Part shown: piece by piece, positions 1-12,465 of the stretch | Numbering within the stretch: position 1 is the stretch's first letter | Layout: every line of letters starts with the position of its first letter | Source of the DNA: Promerops cafer | Taxonomy: Eukaryota; Chordata; Aves; Passeriformes; Nectariniidae | Direction: 5' to 3' | DNA length: 64,000 nucleotides | Assembly (NCBI GenBank): GCA_013398275.1 | Contig: VZSE01010145.1 | Span: 735,782 to 799,781, forward strand | Translations under genes and position numbers: made by a program | Notes under the pieces: generated by a model | Databases searched by the model: none | What the model saw: only the letters and a program-made list of their open reading frames with translations | Told to the model about the DNA's origin: nothing

Positions 1-375
1 TCTATTTTGCTCTTTCTTATGCCTTTACTTGGAGACGTGAAAAAGCTCTCGATGGGTCTGGATTTTTACTTCTAGCACGTAAAAAGAAAGGATACTTCCA
101 CCACATAAAACCTGCTTGTGTCAATGGCTGCATAAAACCAAAAAACTCTGAGCAAAGAAAATCCTCTGGTATTGCATACAGAAGTTTAACTATCCCCCTG
201 AAAACACTCAGAGAAATCCTTAATGGCAAGAAAGATGTGTCAGCAACAGCTTGAAATTAATGCCTTGAGAAGAAGATCCCTCCCAACAAGTGAGATTTAG
301 CAGGTTCTTTTTTAAAAGGCCAAATTGACATGACTTTCTTCAGTTCAGCTGAGAGAAAAGCAACAACACTGTAAA

Positions 376-933
376 GTGGTATTAAAAGCATCAATACCTA
401 CTACTGACGTTTTACAATTAAGTCCACCCATCTCTCAGCCCCCAGACCTGTGGACAAACACTTTTCCTGGAGAACAGTCTCTCCCAGCTGCGAAACCACT
501 TCACCTGTTCGAGTTTGATTACATTCCAGCCTCTGGCACTGCAAATCCTGGTAGCAGTTCCATGCAGGCAGCAGCTGCTTGGTGGATGGGGCTCTATTGC
601 TCATTTGCATTGCGAATTGCTCTGCTAATGTGTGCTGGCCCAGCGTTTCCTCCAACCCCGAGCCGGGGTCGTACTCACCAAACACCTGATGCTGCTGCTT
701 CTCGATTTCCCCCCTCGGAAGGGCCAACACAGATCTTGCTGAAGCAAACACTCCGGCCCCTTCTTTCCCCCCACCAAGCAACAGCAACAAAAAAGGGACC
801 GGCCCACGTTTCTGTCTCCTGCTTCTGTTCCCGGCTAGAATCCACGGGAAGACTTGTGCATTTACAGGAAAGTTGCCTCGATATTGCCAGACAGCTTTCC
901 ACCTATGGAGGAAACACCTCTTCCAAGGTTTAA
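376..933. other. Stretch open on both strands, not assigned as a gene
   Basis: A plus-strand frame stays open for 185 codons from a GTG, and a minus-strand frame for 129 codons (401-790). Neither resembles a known protein, and neither has convincing splice sites. The block contains a perfect octamer ATTTGCAT (603-610) and a few CpGs, so a regulatory element is as likely as a coding remnant. Confidence 0.3.
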
Positions 934-1507
934 TGATAAAACAGGCTTCTGCCCTTTCAGGATGAGGTCAATAATCTTCCTTTGTTAATCTTGGGCAAGC
1001 TTTACTTAATCTAGCCCCCTTGTCACCTTTGTGATTGACAGGAAAAGTCATGTCACTGGACAATGGACTTGTCCTCACTGAGCAATATCTTTTTTAAAGA
1101 TTACACAATGTTACCCTTGCTCTCATAAAAAGTGCAAACACTGTGCTGTTAAAAGAAATTCTTCATTCCAGCTGTATCTTTCAAACTGTCTCCCTCTGTT
1201 TCCAGGGCCCAAGGGAGGCCTATTTCAGCTCTACAGAGGAACATTTAAAGGCTTAATGAAAAGAAACAGGTTGTACTCGGTGAGATTTCCAAAATATCTC
1301 TTAGTGCTCTAAATAGATCTCATCTTCTCCTTCCTCATCTAGAGATCCACATTATTCCTGTCTGCAATTAAACTCAGACACTCTGCTTCTGTGACATTAA
1401 AATTTTGTCCCAAACCAAGCAAGAATCGAAGCAGAAGAAAACTGAGAACTAAGTCTGAAACTGTTAATTACCACCATATGGTATGCATGAAGTCTGCATC
1501 TGCAGGG

Positions 1508-1527
1508 AAAAAAAAAAAAAAAAAAAA
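1508..1527 (+). repeat. Poly-A run (20 A)
   Basis: An uninterrupted run of 20 A inside the intron. There is no upstream AATAAA and no recognisable retrocopy to the left, so it reads as a simple homopolymer. Confidence 0.85.
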
Positions 1528-3357
1528 GGTATCATGAGAATCAAGCTGCTGGTTTTGCAGCCAAAAACACCTGGAATAAAACACTTGTGTCTTTAAAACA
1601 AGCACAGATATTGTCTGATTTTTAAGAAGCCTGTGATCCTAAAAGCAACCAAAAAGGTTCTTTTTTTCAAAGCTGGAATTTTGCCCATACTCCACTCTTT
1701 TTGAATGTGGAAAGAAGACCAAAGGCAGGGTTTTTTCTCTGCTCTCTACATTAGACACGTAGGCCCATCTATTTTATGGTCTCCATAGTGACCAGGAAGC
1801 TGGTAACAGTATGACATAAGAGATAATCAGAAAACAGAATACTTCACTCTTCTGAAGACAAATGTTTCTCCAGCAATTTAGTACTGTTTCCTATTTTGAA
1901 AAAATTATTTTCCCCAACAATATTTTAGGAAATCAGTATCTGTGTGTAAGATTCAACAGCACAGCTACTTCAAGTGAAAATCTGGAAGCTGTAGAAATAC
2001 TTCCATTGCCCACAGGAGGCCCACCAGCAATTATGAGAAAACTCAACTTGACATTTCCAGTATTCGTTAACGTCTAAAAGAAACAAAACAGACACGCAAT
2101 ATTCACAAAGCAAGAACTATCTTCATTTTTGCTTAACCTTCCATTTAAAATCTTTGCCTTAATTAACGTCATTAACTTAATTCAGGAGCGTGCCATCGCC
2201 TTTCAATGGGAATCATATTTTCAAATAAGTGATTTGGAAAACTGTCTCCTTGTACATCCTGTGTCACGGGGGCTGCAGAGCAGGAATTAGCACAAACCTG
2301 CCTGCTTTATGGTGGCCGTCACCTGGCACCTTCAGGAAGATCAAACACGTATTCCAGAAGGCTTCCCAGTGGGCACTGTGCTTTTCAAATGCTAGAGCTC
2401 CCCTCCATCTATCTTGTATTTAAATAGGTCTTTTGTCTGTAAGTCTCCTTCACGTAGTGAAGTTGCTCATCAGTGGTGGAGAGGAATGATCCCGAGGAGA
2501 TTTAAAAGGGAACAGTGGAGGACACTGTAAGCAAACAGGAGACTGCACAGAAGGTCATAGAAGGGAAAACAGGTGGAAGAGGATAAACGCATTGATAGGA
2601 AGGGAGAAGTGACACATAACCCAAAGAGGGATACAAGTGGTTAAGGGCATCATATAAAGATGTACATCCAAAGGTTATGGGTCTGCAACCAGATCCATGC
2701 AAACCAACCACTGCCCTTATACTGACTATTCCTCATCCTAGGACTGTGGTTTTAATGATGACAAGGGACTCAAACACAACAGAGACTGAAGAAGTGAGTG
2801 AATGGGTCAGAAGAGTCAGCTGAGGAGGCCAGCGTGGCAGAGAGGGCAAAGAAGTCTTACACTTACCTGAATTAGGTGAACTAAACACACTGAACAGAGA
2901 TGCACTTTTTTTTTCTTTTTACTGTGACCATGCTACTACCACCAAGAGAAATACGTTCAAGTCAAACACTGATGTGGCTTTACTGACACAACGTATTTGG
3001 AACCCCATGGTCCCTACCTTGGAGGTACTACCAATTATTAGACTTACATAATCCTGATGGCATCTTGTTCTCCCTCTAAAATGTTAAAAATTTCACTTGG
3101 TAGTGGAATTTTATTTATTTATATGAGCTAGGAATCATGACTAGCTCTTGTCCTTCAGTTTGTATTTATTTGACATCAAGTGCTGTATCTAATTAATGAC
3201 CTCTCCTTGATGAAGCAGAAGAGACACAGGCAGAGGTTTCAGCGGGAAGACTAACAGGTATTTCCAGTGTTTGATATCCATGAACCTGGCTGAAAATGGT
3301 TCAAAGCTCAAAAAGACAACCCTCTGCCATAGGAACTCTGCTACAGCAGACACTTTC

Positions 3358-3465
3358 CTCTCTTTTACCTTTTCCTTCCATATGTAAACGGAGATAATAA
3401 TGAATATTTCCTGCAGCTTGAGGCATTTTATATAATTGATATAAAAAGCCTAGAGATTATTGGCT
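3358..3465 (+). repeat. Possible MIR-like remnant
   Basis: ATATGTAAACGGAGATAATA then ATGAATATTTCC, followed by TTGAGGCATTTTATATAATT, is arranged like the TGTAAAATGGGGATAATAATA part of MIR-type elements and their downstream tail. Similarity is weak. Confidence 0.3.
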
Positions 3466-3835
3466 AAAAGCCTCACAGTGGTTGTGTTTTCATTTTTATT
3501 GATGCAATAAATACTCAGCCCTTATATTACTCTTACATTACTCCGTGGGGCACTACAGCCCAATCACCTGAAACCGGAAATTGGGAATTCTCTCGTATAT
3601 CAAGTGCCACCCCACAATATCTGACAGGAACACTGAAATGTACCTTGATTTTTTCCAAACAGCACTATACTCAGACTGCTGCCACAACTGCACGAGCAAG
3701 AGAGAACCTCAAACATTTACGAGGTTTAGAGATGAGTTGCAAGAAACTGTTTGGTCCCATTCACACAAAAGGAATAACTTATAATCCATTTTGCACTGAT
3801 TTCTAACTTTATCCTCTGAGATTTAGAGAGCATAG

Positions 3836-3960
3836 GAACAGATTTTTCAAGGATTTAAGTATCTACAGATAGAAGGAGGTGCCTAGTGGGATTTCTGAAA
3901 ATGCACAATAATACACATATCATTTAATTCTCACTGACTTCATTTTAAGTGTCTGAAAAT
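3836..3960. repeat. Ancient sauropsid interspersed repeat, diverged
   Basis: ATTTTTCAAGGATTTAAGTA, then GGTGCCTAGTGGGATTTCTG, and later TCACTGACTTCATTTTAAG follow the layout of an old interspersed element known from reptile and bird genomes. That layout is a TTTTCAAAGG start, a GTGCCTAGTGGGATTTTC centre and a CATTGACTTCAATGGG motif. I recognise the motif order but cannot give its repeat-library name. Confidence 0.5.
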
Positions 3961-6900
3961 AAAGAGTAGGAACCAGCCCAGTGTGACTGGGTGACTCTGT
4001 GCCTCTTCACCAGACCATTATCAGACTATCTCTAGCACAGAGCACAATCTGATAGCCCAGGCTTTAAAACAAACATTTCTCCTCTGGCTGTTCTGCATTC
4101 CAGCCCATCCCCAAACATACAGCACAAGTTTAGTATTTCTTACTGCTTACCCCATCATTTCTACTTGATTTATTAAAACTCAAAGAATTACATGCAAACT
4201 GTGGATCTGTTTGTAGTAAAAATATATGAGAAAATGTTGTGAGTGAAATTTTAGAACTTATTTATATTGAATGCCAAGCATGGGTTTTTAAAATTATTTT
4301 CTTCTGTGCTCTGTATTTTGGTTTTATTTTTAGCCCTCTTTGCCCCATTTCTTGCAACGAAGTGTTCCCCATATATAAAAGTGATTTGCAAATCCTTAGA
4401 TATTAAACACAGTAAAATTGTAACAACTGCTCTGTAATGGGAAAATGTGGTTAGTGACATGATTCCTGACACCCATACTCAGACCAGATCTCTCCTACTG
4501 CTTCTTTCTCCAGCTAAACTCATCTTAAGGAAATAACGCAATATAGGATTACATCTATTTGCTCTCAAAACACTTAACAAACAAAACTGGCATTCTGAGA
4601 ACTCCTAATATGTTAGCTATAACCTGCAAAAACAAAGAACATGTTGTACTATAAGAGCCTTGTTATCTTTGTGCTAGTAATCTTCATGCTTAAAAATAAT
4701 AAATAAAGCTCTGCAAAAGCACTTTTAAGACTTTTATGAGCTCTTCCCTGAGGGACTAAAGATCGCCCGTAAGACCTTGCTAAACAAAAAATAAGACTGC
4801 TTATCAAAACAGCTTGGTAGAGGCTTCAGCATACATTAAATCCTTCTAATAGTTTGGAAATCATGCAGTATAAAACGATTATCTTTGTAAAAATACAAGC
4901 TTACTAACCAGATACAACAACTCCGGCTTGCGAGTGTAATAAAACCTATGCTGAGTGTCAAAGGCAGTTTGATCACCAGCTTTGTTACTGTGAAACAAAC
5001 CCATTGTCTGTGCTAATTCCTGGAAAGAAGGGGAGAGGGCTATCTGAACAGAACTCAGCATAGAAGGAATGCCATAGGCCAGCAGTGGCTCCTGGGCTGC
5101 TCCCAGCTTTCACACTTCAATTGTTGCAGTTTTCAGAGGGAAAGGGATGTCGGAGTACTTCATCTGCTCTCTGGTAGCCTACAAAAACTTGTACCAGGCA
5201 GATTGTCTCACTTCATTCCTTTGGCTGGGTGGCTGAGAGGAAAGGAAAGAAAAGCCACGTCTGAAACAGCTGAAGCTGCCTCCTCTGTGTGGAAGCTCAT
5301 CTGGAGGATGTCTTGTCTGGAAAGAACAACCCTCAAACGGGGCAACAGGAGAAAAGCACACATGCTCGCCCACAAAAGCCTGTGCTCACCCTCAAACTAA
5401 GGCAGGGTGATTCTGCAAACACCAAAAGCAGGTTTGTAACAGAAGGGCACACCTGGTGTGCCCACACTTCTGGTGGGCTCCCAGATGTTTTAATCTGGCT
5501 AGCAAAATGTCTCAGAAAGACAGCGAGGCTTCCCATTCCCCCCAAGGATACTCTACAGGTTTTCACTGCTCTGGAGCCCTGCCTCACCTTCACTTCTGCT
5601 CAAACCTCACTCTTGCACAGCTGATCTCCCAGTGCACTGGGCTGTTCCTCATCCCTGCCACAGCTGCAGCACCCATGTGTTTTTGGAACAGCCAGCAGAT
5701 ACTCACTCTGCTCTCACTGACCACTTCTAGGCTGTACTCTCCCCGTCTTCCCTCACAGGTCAGCTCCTACAGCTCTTTAATGATGTTTCTTGCATCTGAA
5801 ATCCCTCCAGTTTGCTTCTTCCTCCAACAGGGCCAGAGCTGAACACATGGCTCCCCATACAATCTGACAGAGTTAGGAGAAGGACAATCACCTTGCCACT
5901 GCCTCCTTTGCTGTCTGGCTACGAGACAAGCTCATATCCAATTTGTTTTAACATACCTAAGCATTTTCCAGCATTACTGTTTTCCAAGGGCCTTTCTCTC
6001 ATTGATGATCTAGATTTTTGTTGCATTTTGGATCGCTTGCTCCAGCTGTATCCATTTGTAACCTTAATGCATTACTTTTTTTCTTTTTTTATAGCTACTG
6101 TACCTGGAACATTCAAATGAGATGCTTGAAAAACTGTATGAAAGAGGCGCAGCTCAATGCATGCATACTTCCAGAATGAAATCCATGCATCTTGCAATTA
6201 TCTTGGAATAATAATAAATAAATTTAAACTGGTTTAATCTTATTTAACAGTTATTAACAGACTTGTTTTCCCTCCAAAATTTATTTCACCTATTCTACTG
6301 TCCTATAACTTGATTTTCTTCCTATCTACCACTGTTACACAATTTTAGTGAAACAGAATTTGGAATTCTGGTGTAAACCAAAGTAGTTTTCTCACCTTTG
6401 GAGGAAAGATTGCACAGGATATAAAAAGAAAAGGAATATACATATTCTGTGCTTATAAACAGAGAATAAATCCTTTCACAGAAAGACAGTTCCACAGAAC
6501 ACGTTTGCAGAGTAGGAATCAAACTTATTTGGATCTTGAGCACTTCAAAGGACAGCATTTGATCAAAAATGCCAACTACATGAGGATAATTATTAAAAAT
6601 TGATATGACAGAAGTCAATCAATGTAACACTGATGCACAAAGACAATATGGGCTAGAGCTATTCAGAATGTTTTAGTTAACCCCACAGAACACCTGTGTG
6701 GTACTGCACATGGGACAGGCCAGGAAATGGCACGAGCTGACCTGCCAGGGTCCAAAGGACAGGCAGAGCACATTCAGCATCCAGGGGTGATCACTCCTCT
6801 GGGTCTGACTGCACCTCAAGGGGTAACATTACCTTCTACTCCAGGGAGCAGCATGATGCCATTTGACCATTTCAGCCCCATTCTAAAGCTCACCCAAGCA

Positions 6901-7109
6901 GAGCTTAAACAAGATTTAAAATGTACACAGGCCTCACCAGTTTAGACTGTGGTTGAGTGAGGCAAAGTACCCTAATAAATTCTGATTTATGACAGAGTCA
7001 CAGTTGCTCTCACTCTGCAGATGAGTTGTTCTTTCTTCTGTTTCTGTAAACTGCAGTCAGCAGCACACATTGCCTACTATGAAGAGACCTTTGTGATAAG
7101 ATGATATCA

Positions 7110-7129
7110 AGGGATGTTGTGACATCCCT
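7110..7129. other. Short perfect hairpin AGGGATGT-TGTG-ACATCCCT
   Basis: Eight-base arms pair exactly around a four-base loop. No associated transcript signal was seen, and such a stem can arise by chance in a window of this size. Confidence 0.5.
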
Positions 7130-7920
7130 GATTAAGAATTACACAGTAAGCAAACTGTACAGAAATGCTAATTTCCCTCCCCTTTCTCATCACTTACCTC
7201 AATTATTCTGAGTAATACAAGTGATCTTTATTAGCTTTAAAGCAGTTCATTCCCATTCTCTTATACCATTTCATTAAAGAAATCAAATTCCTGTAGATGA
7301 CTAAGTGCACAATGTATTTTCCTTAACAATTAATTTTGTGCACCGATGTACGTCACGCTCACAAACAAACCAAAAAAACCCCAAGGAACATCAACTCTTG
7401 TCTAGTCACAGCCAACGACCCACCATCAGCAGAGAATGAGTAACTTTTGCTGGAAATAGCCCTTCTTCCCCAAATTCCTCTTTGAATCACTGATTTCGGA
7501 GTATTCCCTGTAGTTTTCAGTCATCATGAAGTGATGCTGAAAAACCCACAGAATTGCCCAACCCAAATAAAAAAGGCACAATTTCCTCCACTTTGACTGG
7601 AAAGAATGTAAGGCTGCTTTATGGTGAGGAAGCACTGCTTGGCTAACAGAGCATGGTTTCACAGAATCTCTCTCTTTCTGCACTTAAATTTACTAAAATT
7701 GGGTCTCACCATGTGAACCAGCCAGGTATCACCGTGCCTACCAGCACCAAGCTGATGTGCAGAAGGTTTCTAACAAAAAGTTCTCTGCAATGCATTCATT
7801 ATACTCAGCAACATCAAACAGGGAAAAATAATTAAAAACCTCCTATTGAGCACCTAGAGACCTTCAGCACAGACAGGGGGTGAACACAAAGACAGGGTAT
7901 TTGGTTTTGAGTCACACTTT

Positions 7921-7963
7921 ATATCTATCTATCTATATATATACACACACACACATATATATG
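7921..7963 (+). repeat. Compound microsatellite (TCTA)n-(TA)n-(CA)n-(TA)n
   Basis: TATCTATCTATCTATATATA is followed directly by CACACACACACA and ATATATAT. It is a compound short tandem repeat of about 43 bases in the intron and probably length-variable. Confidence 0.9.
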
Positions 7964-8510
7964 TATTCATACACATTAGAAGAAATTACAGTGCATTTTG
8001 AAGGGTTTTCTTATTTTCCTCTTCCCTTCCATTCTGGTCTATGAGTGTCTACCCTTACATTATACATATTTAAGCACACTCAAAAGAGTTACATATAAGT
8101 TTATTTCCGTTTTTTTAATCTTCAGATGTGCATGTATGTGGGGATGACTTATTTGAAAAATAAACTGCCTGGGCACATTCAATTACGTGAAGTAAAAGTG
8201 AAAATCACATGCACGTGACATTATAAGGGGGAACTATGCTGAGAGCTTGTGTGTGTGTTTCAAGGAGGTGAAAGTGAGACACGTGAGCCTGGTCCCTCTG
8301 AAAGGCACCAATGCCCCTCACAGCCCCTCTGGCAGCACTGGAGGCTGCACTCACACATTTCTAGAATGCTCTTCTCAGCACACTTTGATTTATTTGATTT
8401 GTTGTTCAAACATCACCGAGTGTCGCGTAATGTCAGGTTCGGAGAAGCTTTCAAAAACAGAGGGGCAGAAGATGTTACAGTGACACTGCCACAGCCTCTG
8501 ATCTAAACTG

Positions 8511-8610
8511 GATCCAACCAGTTCCAACTGGTCCAGCCAGGTGTGAACCAGTCAGAACCAGCTGGAACCGGGCTGATGTGGCTGGATCCAGTCTGAACGG
8601 TTCAGAACCG
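8511..8610 (+). repeat. Degenerate 10-bp tandem repeat (about 10 units)
   Basis: Cut into steps of ten from 8511, the units are GATCCAACCA, GTTCCAACTG, GTCCAGCCAG, GTGTGAACCA, GTCAGAACCA, GCTGGAACCG, GGCTGATGTG, GCTGGATCCA, GTCTGAACGG and TTCAGAACCG. The consensus is close to GTCNGAACCA. The register is held for 100 bases without an indel. The strict 10-bp period matches a DNA helical turn, so the units would face the same side of the helix. It may be a young minisatellite or a phased binding-site array. Confidence 0.8.
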
Positions 8611-8619
8611 GCCCCGTGC

Positions 8620-11600
8620 TCGTCCACACTGGTGGTGCATAATCCCCAGTTACCCAAATCAGCCAAAACATCCCTTCCAAGGAGAAAACCTGGGATGAGG
8701 AAGGCCCATGGAATCAAACAGCAACACCTAAATTGTATTTCCACTCACTGAATGGAGAACTTCTGAGCTCTGCCTAAAGTACCCAACCTTTTTGTAAACT
8801 TTCTTCCATTCAGATCTTGATTATCATCATGCTTTTCCAGGTTTCAGCACATTTGTTTTCTACAGGAGCTGGCCAGAACACTGAACAACTCAGCAAGAGT
8901 TTCAGGAGATCCCCGTGAGCAAACTGCATCTAACTCCACAAGCTATTTTCAGTGAACAATGGGATCACATCTTCAGAAGACTAAACTGCTCTGGAAATCT
9001 CACTTCCTGAACATATTTGATTTCAAGCCCTTGTGTTTATTGATTTACATGTCAGCTGTTACTCACTTCAATACAATGGAAAACTTTCTTCCTTGGAAGT
9101 AACAGAGTAAGTTAAGAACTCAGATTATGCACAGTGATAAACAAAATACAATCAGAATTAGCTGTTAAAATGCCTCAGATTTTGGTAGTTAATCTTAAAT
9201 TAACTTAAGGGCTTAAGCACTACTGAAAAGAAACACAATACCCAGAGAAGATGCTAAGGAAAATAAACTGGAAAGCAGACAGCAACAAACAACTTTGGAA
9301 ATTGCTGGTCATCCTTCTGACTGCAAGGCTGAATTAATTTGAGACTGACAGGTTAGTAGAAGTTGAGATGAAAGTATTTGTGTTCCACTTCTGTAACAGG
9401 AGAACATCCAACACGTATGGGGATAAACAGAGCAGTGACTTAAGAATGTCAGCTATATTCAATAGATTTGTTCCCCAAGTATTTTCTGTGTCATGTCTAT
9501 CTGCTTCCTTTATTGACTATTTCTTTTTAACTGCCCTCAGCACTGAAGATTCAATACAGCTACAAAAGAAGGAACTGGACTCTGCTCTGCAGACATATCA
9601 TCAAAAAAATAGTTAAGCACCATTTGCAAAGTGTTTATCACTAGGGATGGTGTGAAGCAAAAAAGACACAGCATATTTTCAAACCCTGGGTTAAGTTATA
9701 GCATTACAGGCAATTAATAGAAATATCATATTTTTATGCAACTAAATTTGACCCCAAAAGCCACAGCAAGACAGAAAACATAGGGCCCTTTAATGTCATT
9801 TTTACAGTCATTTATCTGACTATAACCACACTTTAAAGCACTGAGGTCAGCTGGTCATGAAGCATGACCTACACTTCTGACTAGCATGCACTACATTTGA
9901 CTTGAGAGTAAATAAGGGACTGACACTCCATTAACCTTCACAAGTACAATTATTTATCAAAACAGTTCAAAAGACTACCCGACAGAGAACTGATAAATCT
10001 GGAAGCAGAAAAGGAAACTGTAGCAGTACAAACTGATCTTTTGCCAGTGATGAAGAGCTATTTCCCACCACAGTTCCTGTGGCAAGTCCTCCAGTCAGTT
10101 TTAACACAGCCATCCATTTTAAAGCACTGCACCTTAAATCACACTGGCTTTGACAAAATCTCAGAGTTTCTTTTTTCTTTTTTTTTATTTCCATCTTCTT
10201 TCTCAGACATAATACATGCTAATATCCTGTATTTACAGGAGTCTTCAAAGACTTCCCTCAGAAAATTCAGAAGAGGCTAGCCCTACCTGCTCTTTTGCAC
10301 TTTGAGTTGCAGCCCAAGGATGCCACCTGCTCCCCATATTCCTATTTGGTGAGGTGACCATCATTTTCCCACCACCATGGGAACTTTATTTCTTTTATTA
10401 CAAGACATGTGGTGGTTGTTAACTCTGCAAAATTTCTATAACATCTTTATGTTTTGACATTCTACTACCCAAATTCTGCACTGAGGCACGGGGCTGAGCT
10501 GCTCGTCAGCAGCTGTCCTCTGCCATCAGCTCCTTGGACTTTTTGACTGCAGAAGCACTTTGCACTTCCAAAGATTGGCAAGTTTGTTCAAAATCCTATA
10601 CCAGAAAGGGTCAGGAGGGAGAGTGAAAAGAAAACAGCTCGACCACATGAAGATTCTGTCATGATCACCTTGCCTCGCACAGTGGTTTTCCTTTGGCATA
10701 TAGCACACTCCTCTTCTGCACTGTACCCTAGCCAGCCCCTCTCAGGTGCACAGGTGGGGAAAATCACCAGGTACTCACCACTGGAGCTGCAGTTCCTGCA
10801 GCAGAGCTCCAGAAAATGCAGTGGTGTGCAGCAGCTGAGCCACCTTCCTTGTCTTTGCTCTCCCTGACTTCACTGCTTTGTAAAAATGCATCAAGTTGAT
10901 GAGCACAAGCAGCTCACCCAGCCAGCTCAGACCTTCCTTCTGGTGACCACCAGGCAAGTACCCCAAAATGTAAACACCAAGAGACAAGGGAGAAGAAATC
11001 ATTTCAAGGGGAAGAGGCTTTTCTCTTGTCAAGAAGCCCAAAACACAGTGAAAGGAACAGAAAGTGTTCACTGACACCAAGGTCAATTTCTACTAAATGT
11101 CATCTAATAAAGCAGAAAGATTGACTTGATAATGCCTTTTTAACAGAGGATTTATTACATTCGTAACATGCAGAAAAGCATAATCCTCATTACATTAGTT
11201 ACCTTATTCCAGCTTGTACAAACAGTTTATTCCTTGAAGAAAATAAAAGGAAATGGATAATGACTTTAAATCTTTTGCACACTTTACCTTATACATATTA
11301 AAATAATCATGTTTAGGGGACTGAGTACTTTTTAAACCTGACTCATAAAATTGATATCCTGAGGTCTAATGTTTATTTTTTCCCATTGACTTCCAGATCA
11401 AATGCTTTAAATTTTGAATACTTCCCCCCTGCCAACTCCTTGTCTTGGAAAGTCAGAGTTTCTTTTTCCTCCTCCCAACTAAGAAAAGATTCTCTAGAGT
11501 CAGACTTTATTGACAATTCTTTGGACATGCAGGAGGCACTACAATCCATTTTGCTATTCTAGAGCTCAGCACTCAGAGCTCAGCAAAGCTGAGCAGCCCC

Positions 11601-12220
11601 CAAACTTCTCCTCTGCCAGGTACCTAAGCAAAAGAGAGCAGCACACAAAGCCTTCCTTCCACCAGAACATGCATGAGAGGGGATTTAACTGCAAGTTCAT
11701 TGACCAAACCTACACAGCATCATTTATAAAATGGTGTCTGAGCCACCCAGAGTGTGTTTTCACTTGGGATTAGGGCTTTTCAGTAGCATCTCAGATGCAC
11801 CTGCTGCAGACATCACTGTCATTAATGGAAAAGCATCTGTTTTTAAGCAGGAGACAGAGCCGTTAAAATGTGAATGATTCTACTGTAAGCAGTTCCAGAG
11901 AAGCACCAAAACCAAAAAATTTTTAGAAAACCATGGAGGAGACAAGAGTCCCATATATTGGAAGTTTGAGACAAGGGAATGTGGTATCACTCTTCAAATA
12001 CAAAAACATTCACTGCAGAAAAGAGCAGATTTCCTTTTGCTGCAGTGGCTAGGACAAGAATTAATGAGAGAAAACTGATGCAGGAAAGATTACACAGGAG
12101 TTATTTTCTGAAGGCAGAGACAGCAATACCCAGGGCCAGGCAGACTGGGAGGTTCTAAGTCTCCTGTCCTGAGTAACTTCAAGAAGTCAGACTATTATCT
12201 GAAAGAAATTACATTGGTAC
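8620..12220. other. Intron without recognised genes
   Basis: Unique sequence between the 10-bp repeat array and the CR1 fragment at 12.2 kb. I saw no CpG cluster, repeat copy or coding frame that I can support. Confidence 0.6.
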
Positions 12221-12222
12221 AG

Positions 12223-12297
12223 CTGATCCCTGGATTGAGGCTGGGACTGGATGACCTCTCCCAATCCCCCTCAGCCCTACAGTTCCATGAAGTGCAA
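12223..12297 (+). mobile_element. CR1 LINE 3'-end fragment
   Basis: The sequence GGGACTGGATGACCTCTCCC followed by CAGTTCCATGAAG resembles the plus-orientation CR1 3' end (typically GGACTAGATGACCTC... ending ATTCTATGA). The left boundary is uncertain because the body is diverged. It is opposite in orientation to SOX5. Confidence 0.7.
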
Positions 12298-12406
12298 GGC
12301 TGACAAATGGTGAGAAATAGATGTGCTCATTCAGTAGGAGCTCTATAGATCTGCAAGGGACTTACTCACTAAGCTGGATCAGGGTTTTTTAGTTGTGTTT
12401 TGCCCT

Positions 12407-12409
<3 letters not shown>

Positions 12410-12449
<40 letters not shown>

Positions 12450-12465
12450 NTTTTTTTTTTTTTTT
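12410..12465 (+). repeat. Long poly-T tract with an ambiguous base
   Basis: There are 37 T (12410-12446), then AAA, one N at 12450, and 15 T. No AATAAA signal or recognisable retrocopy body was seen next to it in the orientation expected for a poly(A) tail. The N marks low sequence certainty, so the true length is unknown. Confidence 0.9.

Larger units (their letters stand above)
934..7109. other. Intron without recognised genes
   Basis: Apart from the poly-A run and the two old repeat remnants listed, this is unique, AT-leaning intron. Short open frames are scattered on both strands with no recognisable domain. The pyrimidine-rich patch near 5.5-5.85 kb gives overlapping Ser/Pro/Leu-rich frames that look like composition effects. 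Confidence 0.6.

Noticed and set aside
7110..7129. AGGGATGT-TGTG-ACATCCCT as a functional RNA hairpin
   Set aside because: An 8-bp stem is short enough to arise by chance, and nothing nearby suggests a transcript.
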